Shown here: positions 1 through 10,332 of the stretch, piece by piece | Layout of the letters: each line of letters begins with the position of its first letter | How positions within the stretch are numbered: position 1 is the stretch's first letter | Source of the DNA: Hyphochytrium catenoides | Lineage: Eukaryota > Sar > Hyphochytriomycetes > Hyphochytriales > Hyphochytriaceae | NCBI GenBank assembly: GCA_900088475.1 | Contig: FLMG01001651.1 | Coordinates: 1-44,393, forward strand | DNA: 44,393 nt | Direction: 5' to 3' | The notes under the pieces: generated by a model | Seen by the model: only the letters and a program-made list of their open reading frames with translations | Databases searched by the model: none | Told to the model about the DNA's origin: nothing | Program-made: the position numbers and the translations under genes

Positions 1-3000
1 GATTTGAGAGAGGCGAAATGTAGGTTTTTGTTCAGAACAACTTTCCACGTTTTCCCTGTAATATGACCTAGCAAAATAGAACTGAATAGCTGATGAAGTT
101 TGAGACAATGAAGGGCATGCTTTCCTAGTTCTACTCTCCTAGAACAAGTGAAAAAGAATTGGGGAACACTTCAGAGAAAGGCTGGCTCTGGAAGACCAAA
201 AGTCAAAAGCTGGCGCAAGTTCTTTGCTATGGAACTCCGTTTTGGGCAGGTTCTATTTGCCTTGAAATCCAATAGAGGGCGACCATATTCAAGCTTTAGA
301 ACCTCCAATGTGGGAGATTGTTGCATGGCTGCATTCGTATTCCTTATAATTAGAGCTATATGGTCTCAAATCAAGCATTACGCGATTCCTATTCTAGATT
401 GATATGTGAAGAGGAGATAAATGGCTAATTTCCCACCTGCCGCTTTTTCGCACCATGAAACTTCGTACTGCGTTATTTCTTCAAAATAGTCTATGTAAGT
501 GGCAACTATATATTGGATGATTTGTAGTATATCACGAATAAGCTAGTAATTTAGAACCCTTAGGTGCTGCCACTTGATATTTGACAGCCTCTCCTTTTGC
601 TTCGGACAATGAATCCACTGTGTTTCTGTGGGTCTGGAGAGTGCGATCCAGCTCCCGTCTTACTATCTCCCTTTAGGCCAGCGATCTGCTGATGGGGAAG
701 TCAGTTCTTTGCCACACTGTGCGCTGTCCCGTGTTTTGCACTGTATCATTGGCGCTTTCGAACTACGAGTACCTCCGTAATAACTTACTAACTCTAGGAA
801 CTGTTGTACCTCCCTCCCCTTTTGTTGCTTATTAGGCGTTGATTCTCTTTTGACTTGTAGGTACAGGTGTCCCACCAATAGAAATAGGGGAAATAGAGGC
901 GGACCATTGACACGGGCTCGCACCTAAATTAGGTGCTTCATCGCTCCCTCTTCAAAGTCTTACCTCAGAGGTAGGAAATCACAATGTTGTGCACAACAGT
1001 ACAAGCCAAGAATGACAGAGAGAGCGACAAACCGGAGACATATCACGGAACTGCATTTCGTATAGAGGGAGCTAAATAGTTTCGGTGATACAGCACTGCA
1101 ACAGGCTAAGTGTACAATAAAGTTTGGAGTGACGTTACACAGGTGTTGGGGCTTCTCCTATCATTTGTACTGGGAAACTTCTGGTTCTTGCTAGTGTTGC
1201 ATCACCGGCTGTTGATGACCCCTAAAGCGCTTTGCTCGTCACTCTTGATACAGCCTTGACCATCCGAGACAGGCTTGTGTGGATAGTTGAAGGTCCTTCT
1301 CTCTTTGCTACATGCCATCTAATCTTCTTCATACTCAATAACAGAGACAAGACCTCGTCTTGAAGAATCGGCGCACGAGAACAATCAGTAATAAAAAGAG
1401 ACAGCAAAGCCAGATTGACGCAGTTTGTAGAGTGCAAACTGTACATCTCAAGAGCAAGCCCCACTCTGGTGCTCCTAGAACTACTTGTACTCCTAGGAGC
1501 CTTCTGTGGCTCACTCTACACTCTATTCACTACCAAAGGATCCCAAGATCCTGTTAGAGCTAGTCATTCCTTGTTCCCACCTCTTGAGCTGGCTGGTAAC
1601 AAGGCGTTGCTGTCGCCCATTTTATCAAGGGATTGGCCCTGGCAAGTCCTGTTGAGCCATTGATAGTAGAAGGGGCAACGGAACGAGGCATAAAGAAGAC
1701 GGTACAGGATGCATACAAAGTGGGCGAAGCGCAGTAATCCTGAAGATTTTCCTACCGCCATTGTGCAAAACAGTAATAGCCAGCGGGCTGGTAGGAGAAG
1801 CAACACCAGGGGCAAATGATAGCTGGGAAAAGGTACTTGCTGATCCTTCTGTTGGCCCCCGGAGACGACAACAGAAGTGACGAATCGAAACAACCTTCGG
1901 CTCCTTGATTGGATCTTAGGAGGAGCATAATCTCGTCTTCCCTCTTCTGCTACTTCCATTAACAATCGCCGCCGCCGCTCCTACTGGTTGTAGTGTCAAC
2001 GTAGCAGTGCCTCATTCTGATGATACACCATGCCCCTCCTCCTGTCTGCACCGACAATTATTGCCCTCTTAGTCGTGAAGTCTTACGATGACCGTGGTTT
2101 TCTCCCCTCATCCTCATTAGTGTCCTTCCTCTTCTGGTTGGTGACTTAATCAGGAAGCAATAGTAGCAGACCAACTCTCCTCCTCCTCCCTACACCTCTT
2201 TCTTCACTTTTTTCCTCTTCTTCTGCGGCTGCGGCAGCACTTGGTGGCAGCAAACTCTTCTAGAGGGATCTTGTGCCTCAGAGCACTGGCTGTGGTGGCA
2301 AAGATGGCTGTCACTCATGTCGCAAACGCGATTGTGTTTTCGTTCCAACCACAAAATACACTTCTTCTTCATGCTCATGGTCATCTATGGTCAAGATACT
2401 ACAAAGGTGAAAGAGAGACAGAGAAGAAGGGCTGACATCCGCCTATTCAGGAGCTACGACTTTAGAACTATTGCCACCCGACTGGAACGATGGCAAGAGA
2501 AAGCTTAATGCACTGCAATCCACAACTTTCTTTTGTCCTTGGTTGGTTGCAGAAGAAGGCCATCACAAGACGCCAGTGATGGGTGATAGTAATCTTCTTC
2601 AGCAACACAGATGCTTCCCTCACTTCTTGGGTGTTGATTATGGCACATGGAAGTGCATACCTACTGCATGGCTATTATGGGCAGTCTGGTCCCCTTGATC
2701 CACCTCTCTAATAAGAGTAAGAGGCGACTAGCGGGAGATGGCGGTGGTCGTATTATCTCCTCTCTTGTTCTTCTTGCTTCCACAAGTGATGGTGCTTGTG
2801 TGCTGCGCCTAAGTCAAAATAGTTGGCCTTGATACGAGGATAGATCGAAGCTTGAAGGTAGGAGTAGCTGCCAGACCAGAATGAGTATCATCTAAGAGAC
2901 CCACAAAGCCAGACGAAGATGATGAAAGTTTTATTGGTATCGCCACTTATCATATAGTTGTCGTTCATTGTTGCCCACCTCGTAGTATCAAATGGAGAGG

Positions 3001-6000
3001 TCCTACTTGAGAAGTGCCGTGAATAAGATGAACCAGACGCTGAAGAACAGCACATTTAGTCATCTGACAAGCTGGCTCTTCAGGAAAATCGCCCACGAAA
3101 GCATGAAATGTCCTACAAAGTCAAGGACAACAGTACTACTGATGAAGCGACCGTCTGGGGTGGGCGGGACGGCGGAAGAAGATGAGGTGGTGACGAGCAT
3201 CTAGCTTCACCACGTATAATGGCTAAATAGATGTGAGGGATACGTGACTCTTTTCTGTTCAACTCCTCCCCATCATCATCTTTCCGCTACACTATCTTCT
3301 TGGGCACATCCTGGTATTCATCGCGAGGCAGGTAACCTTTATTGTGCGCCTCTCACCACGTTTGCCGTGAAAATCTTTCGATCTACTATCACATATCTCG
3401 TACCACCATCTTTGGTCCACCCGTACAAAGTATGAGAAATGAAGAGTTGCAGCTATGATGCATCCCTTCTGATGAGCCGGCGGCTTCTCGTTCCACAGCT
3501 GCCGATAGGATAAAGACACTGAGAAAGGTTGCCCTGCCACAGATGTATCAGCTGGGTACTGTCGTTGATGATGATCTATCATGAGGTTCATCTTTGTCCA
3601 GGATCCTAATGATGCACCATCAAGATTGGAGAGAACCACGACAAACAACAGGAATAGGGCGGTGAATCATGTGCAATAAGGATCACACACATAAGAAGTG
3701 CATCCGCAGCAATACAAGAAAACAAAAAGCTCGACGGTGGCAGCCAGACAGTGATTAATAAGTGCTATCGGTCCTGCTGGACCGGATGTCTTCTACATCG
3801 ATGAGGATCGGCGGGCACATACTCCTGATTGAGTCACAGCAGGTTCGTACAGATTAGGAACGCAGCAACCACATCTCAACCAATAACCTAGCTAGCCAAA
3901 CAGCACGCTACTTACCTCCCATCATTGGCGACGACGGCTGCCCATTCCTTGAAGAATTAAATCATCATCAGGCTCTTCCTGATCTTATTCTCTTCTATCC
4001 CCTTGTCCTCTTACACTTACTAATCTTTATTTCTTACCATTCTCATATCGTTTTGTGTCCACCATGTTACGTAGTAGAAAAGAAATAAGAAGTGAGTAGC
4101 AGGGACGAACTCTATAGCTGACGACCAGATCTAAGCTACTGATGCGAAGGCTCGAGAACATATGTACCCAGCTCCGCCATTTATTCAGCAGCTGCCGACG
4201 TTCCCATACAGTATGCTGTATTTACTTGCCGTTGATCATTAAACACTAGCTATCGCTGATATTATTAGTGTATATATCATGTGCTTCCTGGTAGTAGTCG
4301 CCCTCGGGTGGGATAATGACGAGCTCTACATACTGAAGGCTAGCATAATAGCGGTTCATCCGCATTCTTCCTGCTGTTCAATGAAGGGTCGTGCTCCAGA
4401 TGTTGAGCCAAGTCTCTCCAGGTATAAACCAGGTCTCGTCTCAAGAGATATACAAGCAACCAGAACAAACAGCTTTTCGATAAGAGCATCGTCATCCCTG
4501 CTCTTCGGATCCATCCTGATCTGCCACTGTCCATGGACTTAGTCTGTTGCTAACAGTGCTCCTCCACTACGAAACTAACAATAAGGAGTTGCCCCATGCT
4601 GGACTTCGAATACACTTCAGGATACCTCTGATATTATGAAGAGAAGAAACAGCTTGTGGTTGACTATTTGTGAGTACTACATAACATTGGAGAGGGAAGG
4701 ATCATTCCTGTGCACAAACATCATCTCTTTCTGCAGTAAGGGGTGACTGAGGCTCAAAAGGTATGCAAGAAAGAACAAGCCTCCCCAAACAGCTTGTAAG
4801 GGAGACAGGGAGACATTATTCTAAAAAGTGTGCCGGTCCGGCAGAGTAGCGGATCCAAACAATTGGAAGCCAGTTAACTTGAATGATCAGCAAAAGGGAG
4901 GCGATCTTCTTGGATCTATATCTGGCCGGACAAAGTCCATGCAAACAGCAGAAGTAAGGTACAGTAGCTACGAGAGCAGTGGGTAGGAAGGAACTTTGTG
5001 TTCTGACAGTTCTGACTCAGGTCAGCATCACCTTCCTTCAAAGACAGAGTTAAAGCTGATGATGATAGTCTCTGATGATAAGCGGAAGAACCAAGAACGG
5101 CCTGCAGTTGAGTTCGTGATGAGCCCCAGACAAAGCTGAGCTTCGAGCTTCAAGTTGGTCTTGTAGCGTCACAAGACAACTTCATAGAGACCCAGCAACT
5201 AGATAACTTTCACATCAGAACAATTCTTGGTAGGTTTCACAGCTCTCAGTACTCCTCTTTCTTTGCTTTCTTTCCTTTCCTTTCCATGAAGCTTTCGTTA
5301 TTTGGCGGTTGGGTTTGGTCCTTGGGCTGTTTGAACTTTGACGCGCATCTTTCCCTCCTCTTTCGCTTCCCCTCAGGAAAGCCCAATAATCAGCAATCCC
5401 AACGATTACTTTTCCCAGTCAAAACGTAAGGGCCTTTATAATGATGGAGGAGGTCAGCTGGCATGCACCACTACGTTGTTGATGGAGGGCGGAGCACGGA
5501 TTTAGAATAAATGGGCACTAACACACAACGAAACCAGAATGAGTATGCCTACTATCTGGGATGATTGCGGGGTTCCAGGCGGGATGATACAACGATGTAT
5601 ACAGTTCAGACAAACACATACTTTTGCTCCCATTCTCTGTCTCTTTCTCGCTCTGACTCACTCCTCTCTGTCCCTCTCTCTCTCTTCTGCCTATGTCTTC
5701 TCTTCACGTCTCTATGTCTTTCTTGCTCACTCTGTTTCTCTCTCGCTCGACTAAGCTCTTTTGTCTTTTAGGGCTCTCCCACCCTTTCCTTTCCCTGTTC
5801 CATCCTCTTGGTTTCTCCCTCCACTCATCCTCAATTTTCCTCCTCTGCCTTCCCTCTCCCTTTCTTTCCTTCGGTCTCTTCTCTTCTGCGTCCCTTATTA
5901 TGTGCGCCGTGGGCCGCCTTGTCTTGCTCTCAGACAGGGCTTCTGGTGGAGCTCTTGTACCTCTCTTTGCCTCTCTTCTCCCCTGCTGTCTCGCTACCTC

Positions 6001-6282
6001 TCACCCTCGATCCCATGTCCAACAACACCACGCCCAAAAGTTCGAGAAGAAACGGGACTGGCTGTTGTTTGGCAAGTAGATAACACGCAAGCAACAGATA
6101 AAGAACTGGAAAAACAGGACTGCCAGCATCCTTCAAGTAGCACAGTGCTTGAGATTCCAGTCTCCAGCTTCCGTTCTCGATAGCACGCACGTCCGGTCAT
6201 TGGCTGGAGCAGCGACAAGAGCGTCTTACAGAGCTTGCGAAGCCTTTCTTTCTAAGGTCCCGCAGCAAGCAGCGCGGTAAAA
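1..6282. other. Gene-poor stretch, no supported gene
   Basis: I found no reading frame with recognisable protein character, exon chain or RNA gene here. Short open frames occur on both strands but are low-complexity (rich in Ser, Leu, Arg from pyrimidine/purine runs) and lack linked splice sites. The last part (about 5636-5990) is a CT-rich tract running up to the gene that starts at 6283, so it may be that gene's 5' untranslated region or a 5' intron. Confidence 0.6.
5636..5990 (+). repeat. CT-rich imperfect microsatellite
   Basis: The + strand is almost pure pyrimidine with many CTCTCT and CTTT units, interrupted by short unique words. It lies 290 bases upstream of the ATG at 6283 and on the sense strand of that gene. 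Similar tracts lie inside introns of the PIPK gene near 40.3 and 40.8 kb, so this one may mark an upstream intron. Confidence 0.75.
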
Positions 6283-7260
6283 ATGGAGTCCGCGAAGGAG
6301 CGGGCGAACGTGAGATGCTACGAGATTAACAGATCATCCCTCCACGAACTGGCTTCCTTCAAACATAACCAGGAGGATAGTCGGCCCACCAGAGAAGTTC
6401 ACGTGGCATTTACCCAGAGACCAAGCGAAGATTCTCTAAGTGAGTCGGATTCTGACGGATGCAAGGAGCAAGGAATGGGCTCTGTCACCTTGAAGAGATC
6501 AAAAGTGCTCCTCAAAAAGTTCATACGCAATCCTTGCGTCCTAAGCCGCTCCCATCTAGCTTCCATCAGCTTATTCGGCTTATTTATAGGACTTCTCAGT
6601 TCAACCTTGCACTTATCACTGGAAGTGGAGACGGCACTATGGGTTTATTATTCATTGTGCACGATTGCGGTGATTCTTGTGCATGAGCCTAAGCAAAGAG
6701 TCTTGAGATCGATGCTGGTCGTGCACATCCTAGCCCGGATTTGGTCTGCAGATGTGAAGCTTGTGGCTCTCTTGGCCTTTGATGAGGGCATTGCAGGACC
6801 TGCGTGGATGGAGCATTACCGGACCACATCCCTCGAGCATTGGTTTTCCGTGACTTGGAGCTCAGAAGTGCTGGTTGGCCTTATCTTCGGATTAGCGTCA
6901 GCTTTGATTGCGCACGGGATGCTTCTACTTCTTCGTGTCAAGAGTTTAGCAGGGCTGCGGAAGGCCATCCTAGATCTGGTGAATAGTGTAAAAGACGGTT
7001 CTATTGCAATGACTGCAACGTCTGCCTTCTATTCTGCCCTCTCGATACTTCTCTCCCCTGAACATGACAAAGGACCGCAGCAAGGGACTCACAGGAGACA
7101 CTCCTGGACACAGAGTGTTCTTCTCCATATCAATACCATCATCTCTGTTCACCAAGAAGACAGACTGGAGTTCGTCTTTTATGACAAGGAACATGACCCA
7201 ACTGGACTCCATCCTTCGGACAACCATTACGAAGATAGTGATAGTCAAAATGAGGAGTAG
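6283..7260 (+). CDS. Multi-pass membrane protein, function unknown
   Basis: An intronless 325-codon frame starts at the ATG at 6283 (context AAAATGGAG) and ends at TAG 7258-7260. The first 85 residues are polar and include an acidic serine cluster (SLSESDSD). Four hydrophobic segments follow, at about residues 91-117, 119-139, 144-168 and 190-222. The C-terminal 100 residues are polar and end in an acidic tail (EDSDSQNEE). There is no signal peptide, so the N-terminus is probably cytosolic. I recognise no family. It converges on NDUFA13. Clean length, plausible start and membrane topology make it likely real. A CT-rich tract upstream may hide a 5' leader exon. Confidence 0.6.
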   Translation: MESAKERANVRCYEINRSSLHELASFKHNQEDSRPTREVHVAFTQRPSEDSLSESDSDGCKEQGMGSVTLKRSKVLLKKFIRNPCVLSRSHLASISLFGLFIGLLSSTLHLSLEVETALWVYYSLCTIAVILVHEPKQRVLRSMLVVHILARIWSADVKLVALLAFDEGIAGPAWMEHYRTTSLEHWFSVTWSSEVLVGLIFGLASALIAHGMLLLLRVKSLAGLRKAILDLVNSVKDGSIAMTATSAFYSALSILLSPEHDKGPQQGTHRRHSWTQSVLLHINTIISVHQEDRLEFVFYDKEHDPTGLHPSDNHYEDSDSQNEE

Positions 7261-7630
7261 GTTCCGCTGTAGATGTATAGACCGTAGTGAAAACGTCTGA
7301 AGACTGGACGACGAGACAGTTGAGGAGATTGTCCACACAACGGGTTCAGACATATAGATACGAGGCAGATAGAAAGTAGGTCAAGATCTTAGATGTAGCT
7401 TGTCAGTCCTGCCAGTGTTGGCCTATTTATTGGTATAACCTAGAAGCTTATGAGGTTTCACTGCTGCCAGGAGCGTGGGTTCCATAGATTGCACTGTTGA
7501 CACAGGTGAAGTGTCCATGACCTCGACTGCCAATACGGCAACTGCTACGGGGTCGGTGGAACGAGGTCCACATGGCAGAGCTGACATGTACTGAACAGAA
7601 TAGCCATATTTGTCGTTATGAGTATAAGCC

Positions 7631-8153
7631 TCATCCCCGAACTGGAGGAACATATTTCCGAGTATGGTACACGCTCTCGTCCACCTGAAAGAGTAAAAGT
7701 AAGTTGAGCATAGTGGTGCTGCTGGCTTCACATATAGAAGAGGCCTTACCTTCCAGCCCTCAACGTTTTTCATAATCTCTGCCTCTCTCATAACCTCCAT
7801 CTTCCGTAATAGTGCCTCCTGCTGGCAGTCGATAGCGTCTGTGTATGCTAGAATGGCCTCGCGAAAGCGCCTTTGTTTCATATTGAACCAGGTATTTTCC
7901 TTCTTGGCGTGCCAAGCCTGATAGTGCCCAAATGCAGTAGCCCCAATTACTAGCCCCCATATAACATAACCTGTCCGCAGCCGCAAGCACAAGTCAGATA
8001 TCTACACCGCAATTTGGAAGACCGGCCGTGAGTTGTTAGCTTACCAGGAGGGCCTCTGATACTAGGCACTCGTCGATCCCAAACAACTCTGCCATAGCCA
8101 CCAGGAGGCGGAACGTCCTGAATAGGCTTACCCTTGCCCGGTACCGTAGCCAT
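7631..8153 (-). CDS. NDUFA13: NDUFA13 (GRIM-19), mitochondrial complex I subunit
   Basis: Three exons (8153-8045, 7970-7750, 7684-7631) joined by GT-AG introns of 74 and 65 nt give a protein of about 128 residues, near the usual GRIM-19 length. The N-terminus carries the family signature DVPPPGGYG. A single membrane helix follows (YVIWGLVIGATAFGHY), then a charged helical region and the conserved end EIMKNVEGWKV, ESVYHTRKYVPP. In known systems this is a supernumerary subunit of NADH dehydrogenase in the inner membrane. Ignoring the second intron would give a false C-terminus. The ATG at 8153 is the first in frame. It is divergent from COQ3, sharing about 620 bases of upstream DNA. Confidence 0.9.
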
Positions 8154-8775
8154 AGTTCAAAGTGTAACAGGAGTTGCAACCAGTCAGCTCCCTACAATCA
8201 AACTGACCACCTAGCACTGAGCGGCTCTGAGGTAATAAGGATAGGAAGTCAGAGCATTGGGAAGCACCAATCTTCGTTTGCCTTTCTGAAGATTATTGCG
8301 AAATTCATCCCTTATACCTTCGAAAGTCCGCAATTAGAAGCCGTGATTGCAGTCATGCATGTAGTGCTAAATCACGCTTCTTCGGAGGTTCTAGCACTGA
8401 CTGGCACATACCCTACAGCCTGACGAATTTTACAGGTATAATTGACAGAGTTGATTATATGGCTCCATTCGTGACCGAATTTACCTAGAAAGAACAGGTT
8501 TTGACATGAACAGTGAACCGTTTGCCGAAAACGGCTAATCTTCATGATTAAAGACGGTACCGGCTATAAAGGGTTCGCATCATCATGAACAGAAGCTCTG
8601 GGATTGCCACTGTTCCGCATCAGCGAAGAACGAAGTTTGCTGGTGCTGATAGAAAGGCAGACTTGTAAGTCATTCGCAGATCTGGTGATTGCTCAGGCAG
8701 TGTGCCAGTCTCATTCTATTAAACCAGAGATTGTTGATTAGGGATTGCAGCTATTCCTCTTTGGCTCCCATCAAC
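8154..8775. other. Shared upstream region of NDUFA13 and COQ3
   Basis: This 622-base divergent spacer probably holds promoters for both genes. A possible upstream exon for COQ3 begins with ATG at 8586 and ends at a GTAAGT donor near 8670, but its peptide adds nothing typical of COQ3. I see no convincing TATA box. Confidence 0.4.
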
Positions 8776-10201
8776 ATGCTACCGGCAGCTCTAGGTGTAT
8801 TTCGCAGAACACGACCTGCCAGACGACAGGTATGGAACGGATCATCTTGTCAAGGACCATCTCTTCTTGTGTTGATGCCAGCGCCATAGTTGCGAAGCTT
8901 TGTCTCCAGTGCCGCTCCTGAAGGGACTCGGTCAACTGTCGATCAGCAGGAGCTTGATAAGTTCAGAAAGCTTTCAAGGTATACTGTCTACCCAAAGAGT
9001 TCTTCGAGTCAGCCAACTTCGTTCTTACTCATTTCAACCAGTGAATGGTGGGATCCCAACGGTCGCAATGGCGTGGGACCCCTTCATGCAATCAATAACG
9101 TTAGGGTTGACTACATTCGGCGGTGGGTGAAAACTCTTAGGTTCACGCTCATATTCTTCATGTGGTTGACTGGTGGGGCGATGGTCTTCAGGCAGGCTAT
9201 AGGAGGCTTAGATATCCATCCCATCATCGCGGATACTGGACATCCTCTTACGGGCTTGAAACTTGCGGACATTGGCTGTGGTGGAGGACTACTATCTGAG
9301 GTCGTGAAGGGTTGTTCATAACTAGAATGTCGCACCTACTGGCTCGACTCACACTCTATTAGCCTTTGGCTAGGCTTGGTGCGGAAGTGTTAGGCATAGA
9401 TCCATCTGAGGAGAATATTGCTGTCGCGAGTGACCACGCTCGGCAGGACCCTCGATGTAGGTCCATCACTTACAGAGCCATCACATCAGGTATTCATTGT
9501 ATAGACAACATCTTCATCAGCCTATTATTTGCTTCCTTCGTACTGATTGCATGGTAATGGTCAGATGTGCTCGTGAGAGAGGCCTTGCAGTTTGACATAG
9601 TCTGCGCATTAGAGGTAACTAGCTTGGTCTCCTTCTATGTCACGTGCCCATCGCGTCTCATACCAGTAATTCCAGGTCATTGAGCACGTCGCTGACGTTG
9701 ACTCCTTTCTTCGGGAGTGCACTTCGTCCTTAAAGGTTCGATTGACAATTGTGATGCTGCACGTCATACATAGTTTTTACGGATGTCCTCTCTCTTGTCA
9801 GCCTGGTGGACTCTTGTTCCTTTCTACCCTTAACAGAACTGTGAAATCCTATCTCATGAGCATCGTCGGGGCGGAGTATGTCTTGGGACTGATGCCGCCA
9901 GGTGAGTACATTTGCAGGCTCTTCGCTAGGAAAGGCACCCACACCAAGGTATCTACTGTTAGGTACTCATGACTTCAAGAAATTCCTCCAGCCCCATGAA
10001 GTGGTACACCGCCTTCGGAAGGTGAGAATCACTCTGGAAAACAGTACTCGCATTTTAACCTCCTAACTCTGGTGGCTGCAGCTTCATCTTGAGCCCTTGG
10101 ACGTAAGTGGGATCGTTGTTGATCCGCTGCGTTGGGCGTGGTCCATAGATCCTGAAGATGTTGACGTCAACTACATTCTCTGCGCTAAGAAGCAGGGCTA
10201 G
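8776..10201 (+). CDS. COQ3: COQ3, ubiquinone biosynthesis O-methyltransferase
   Basis: About nine exons give a complete UbiG/COQ3 protein. The ATG at 8776 opens a basic, Arg-rich leader (MLPAALGVFRRTRPARRQ) fitting a mitochondrial presequence. The family start then follows (TVDQQELDKFRKLS, SEWWDPNG), with SAM motif I LADIGCGGGLLSE, the acidic loop EVLGIDPSEENI, the motif FDIVCALEVIEHV and PGGLLFLSTLNRT. The protein ends NYILCAKKQG with TAG at 10199-10201. Known COQ3 carries out both O-methylations of ubiquinone synthesis on the matrix face of the inner membrane. Introns use GT-AG sites, including GTCGTG as one donor. All motifs look intact. An ATG at 8586 with an extra intron is a less likely start. 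Confidence 0.93.
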
Positions 10202-10332
10202 ATCACCACTATTTATTAACTCTTTTTCAAGCAGTGAAGAATAGCATGGCGGGTCCTCCAGCTCTGATCAAGTTTGAGTCTCATTTGCTAAGCAGAAGCC
10301 TAAAGTAGCAGAAAAGACCGTAGCCATCGACA

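Noticed and set aside
148..402. 84-codon open frame with NWGTLQRKAGSGRPKV, reminiscent of a Tc1/mariner transposase N-terminus
   Set aside because: Only the short SGRP-type basic motif is similar; no helix-turn-helix continuation, DDE block or terminal repeats were seen. It begins with GTG.
1564..1965. 133-codon - strand frame with a hydrophobic stretch
   Set aside because: No ATG-led model, splice partners or recognisable motif; composition fits a chance frame in pyrimidine-rich DNA.
7423..7630. Longer open frame extending NDUFA13 on its 3' side
   Set aside because: Removing the 65-nt intron at 7685-7749 restores the conserved family C-terminus and a stop at 7631, so the extension is out of frame.
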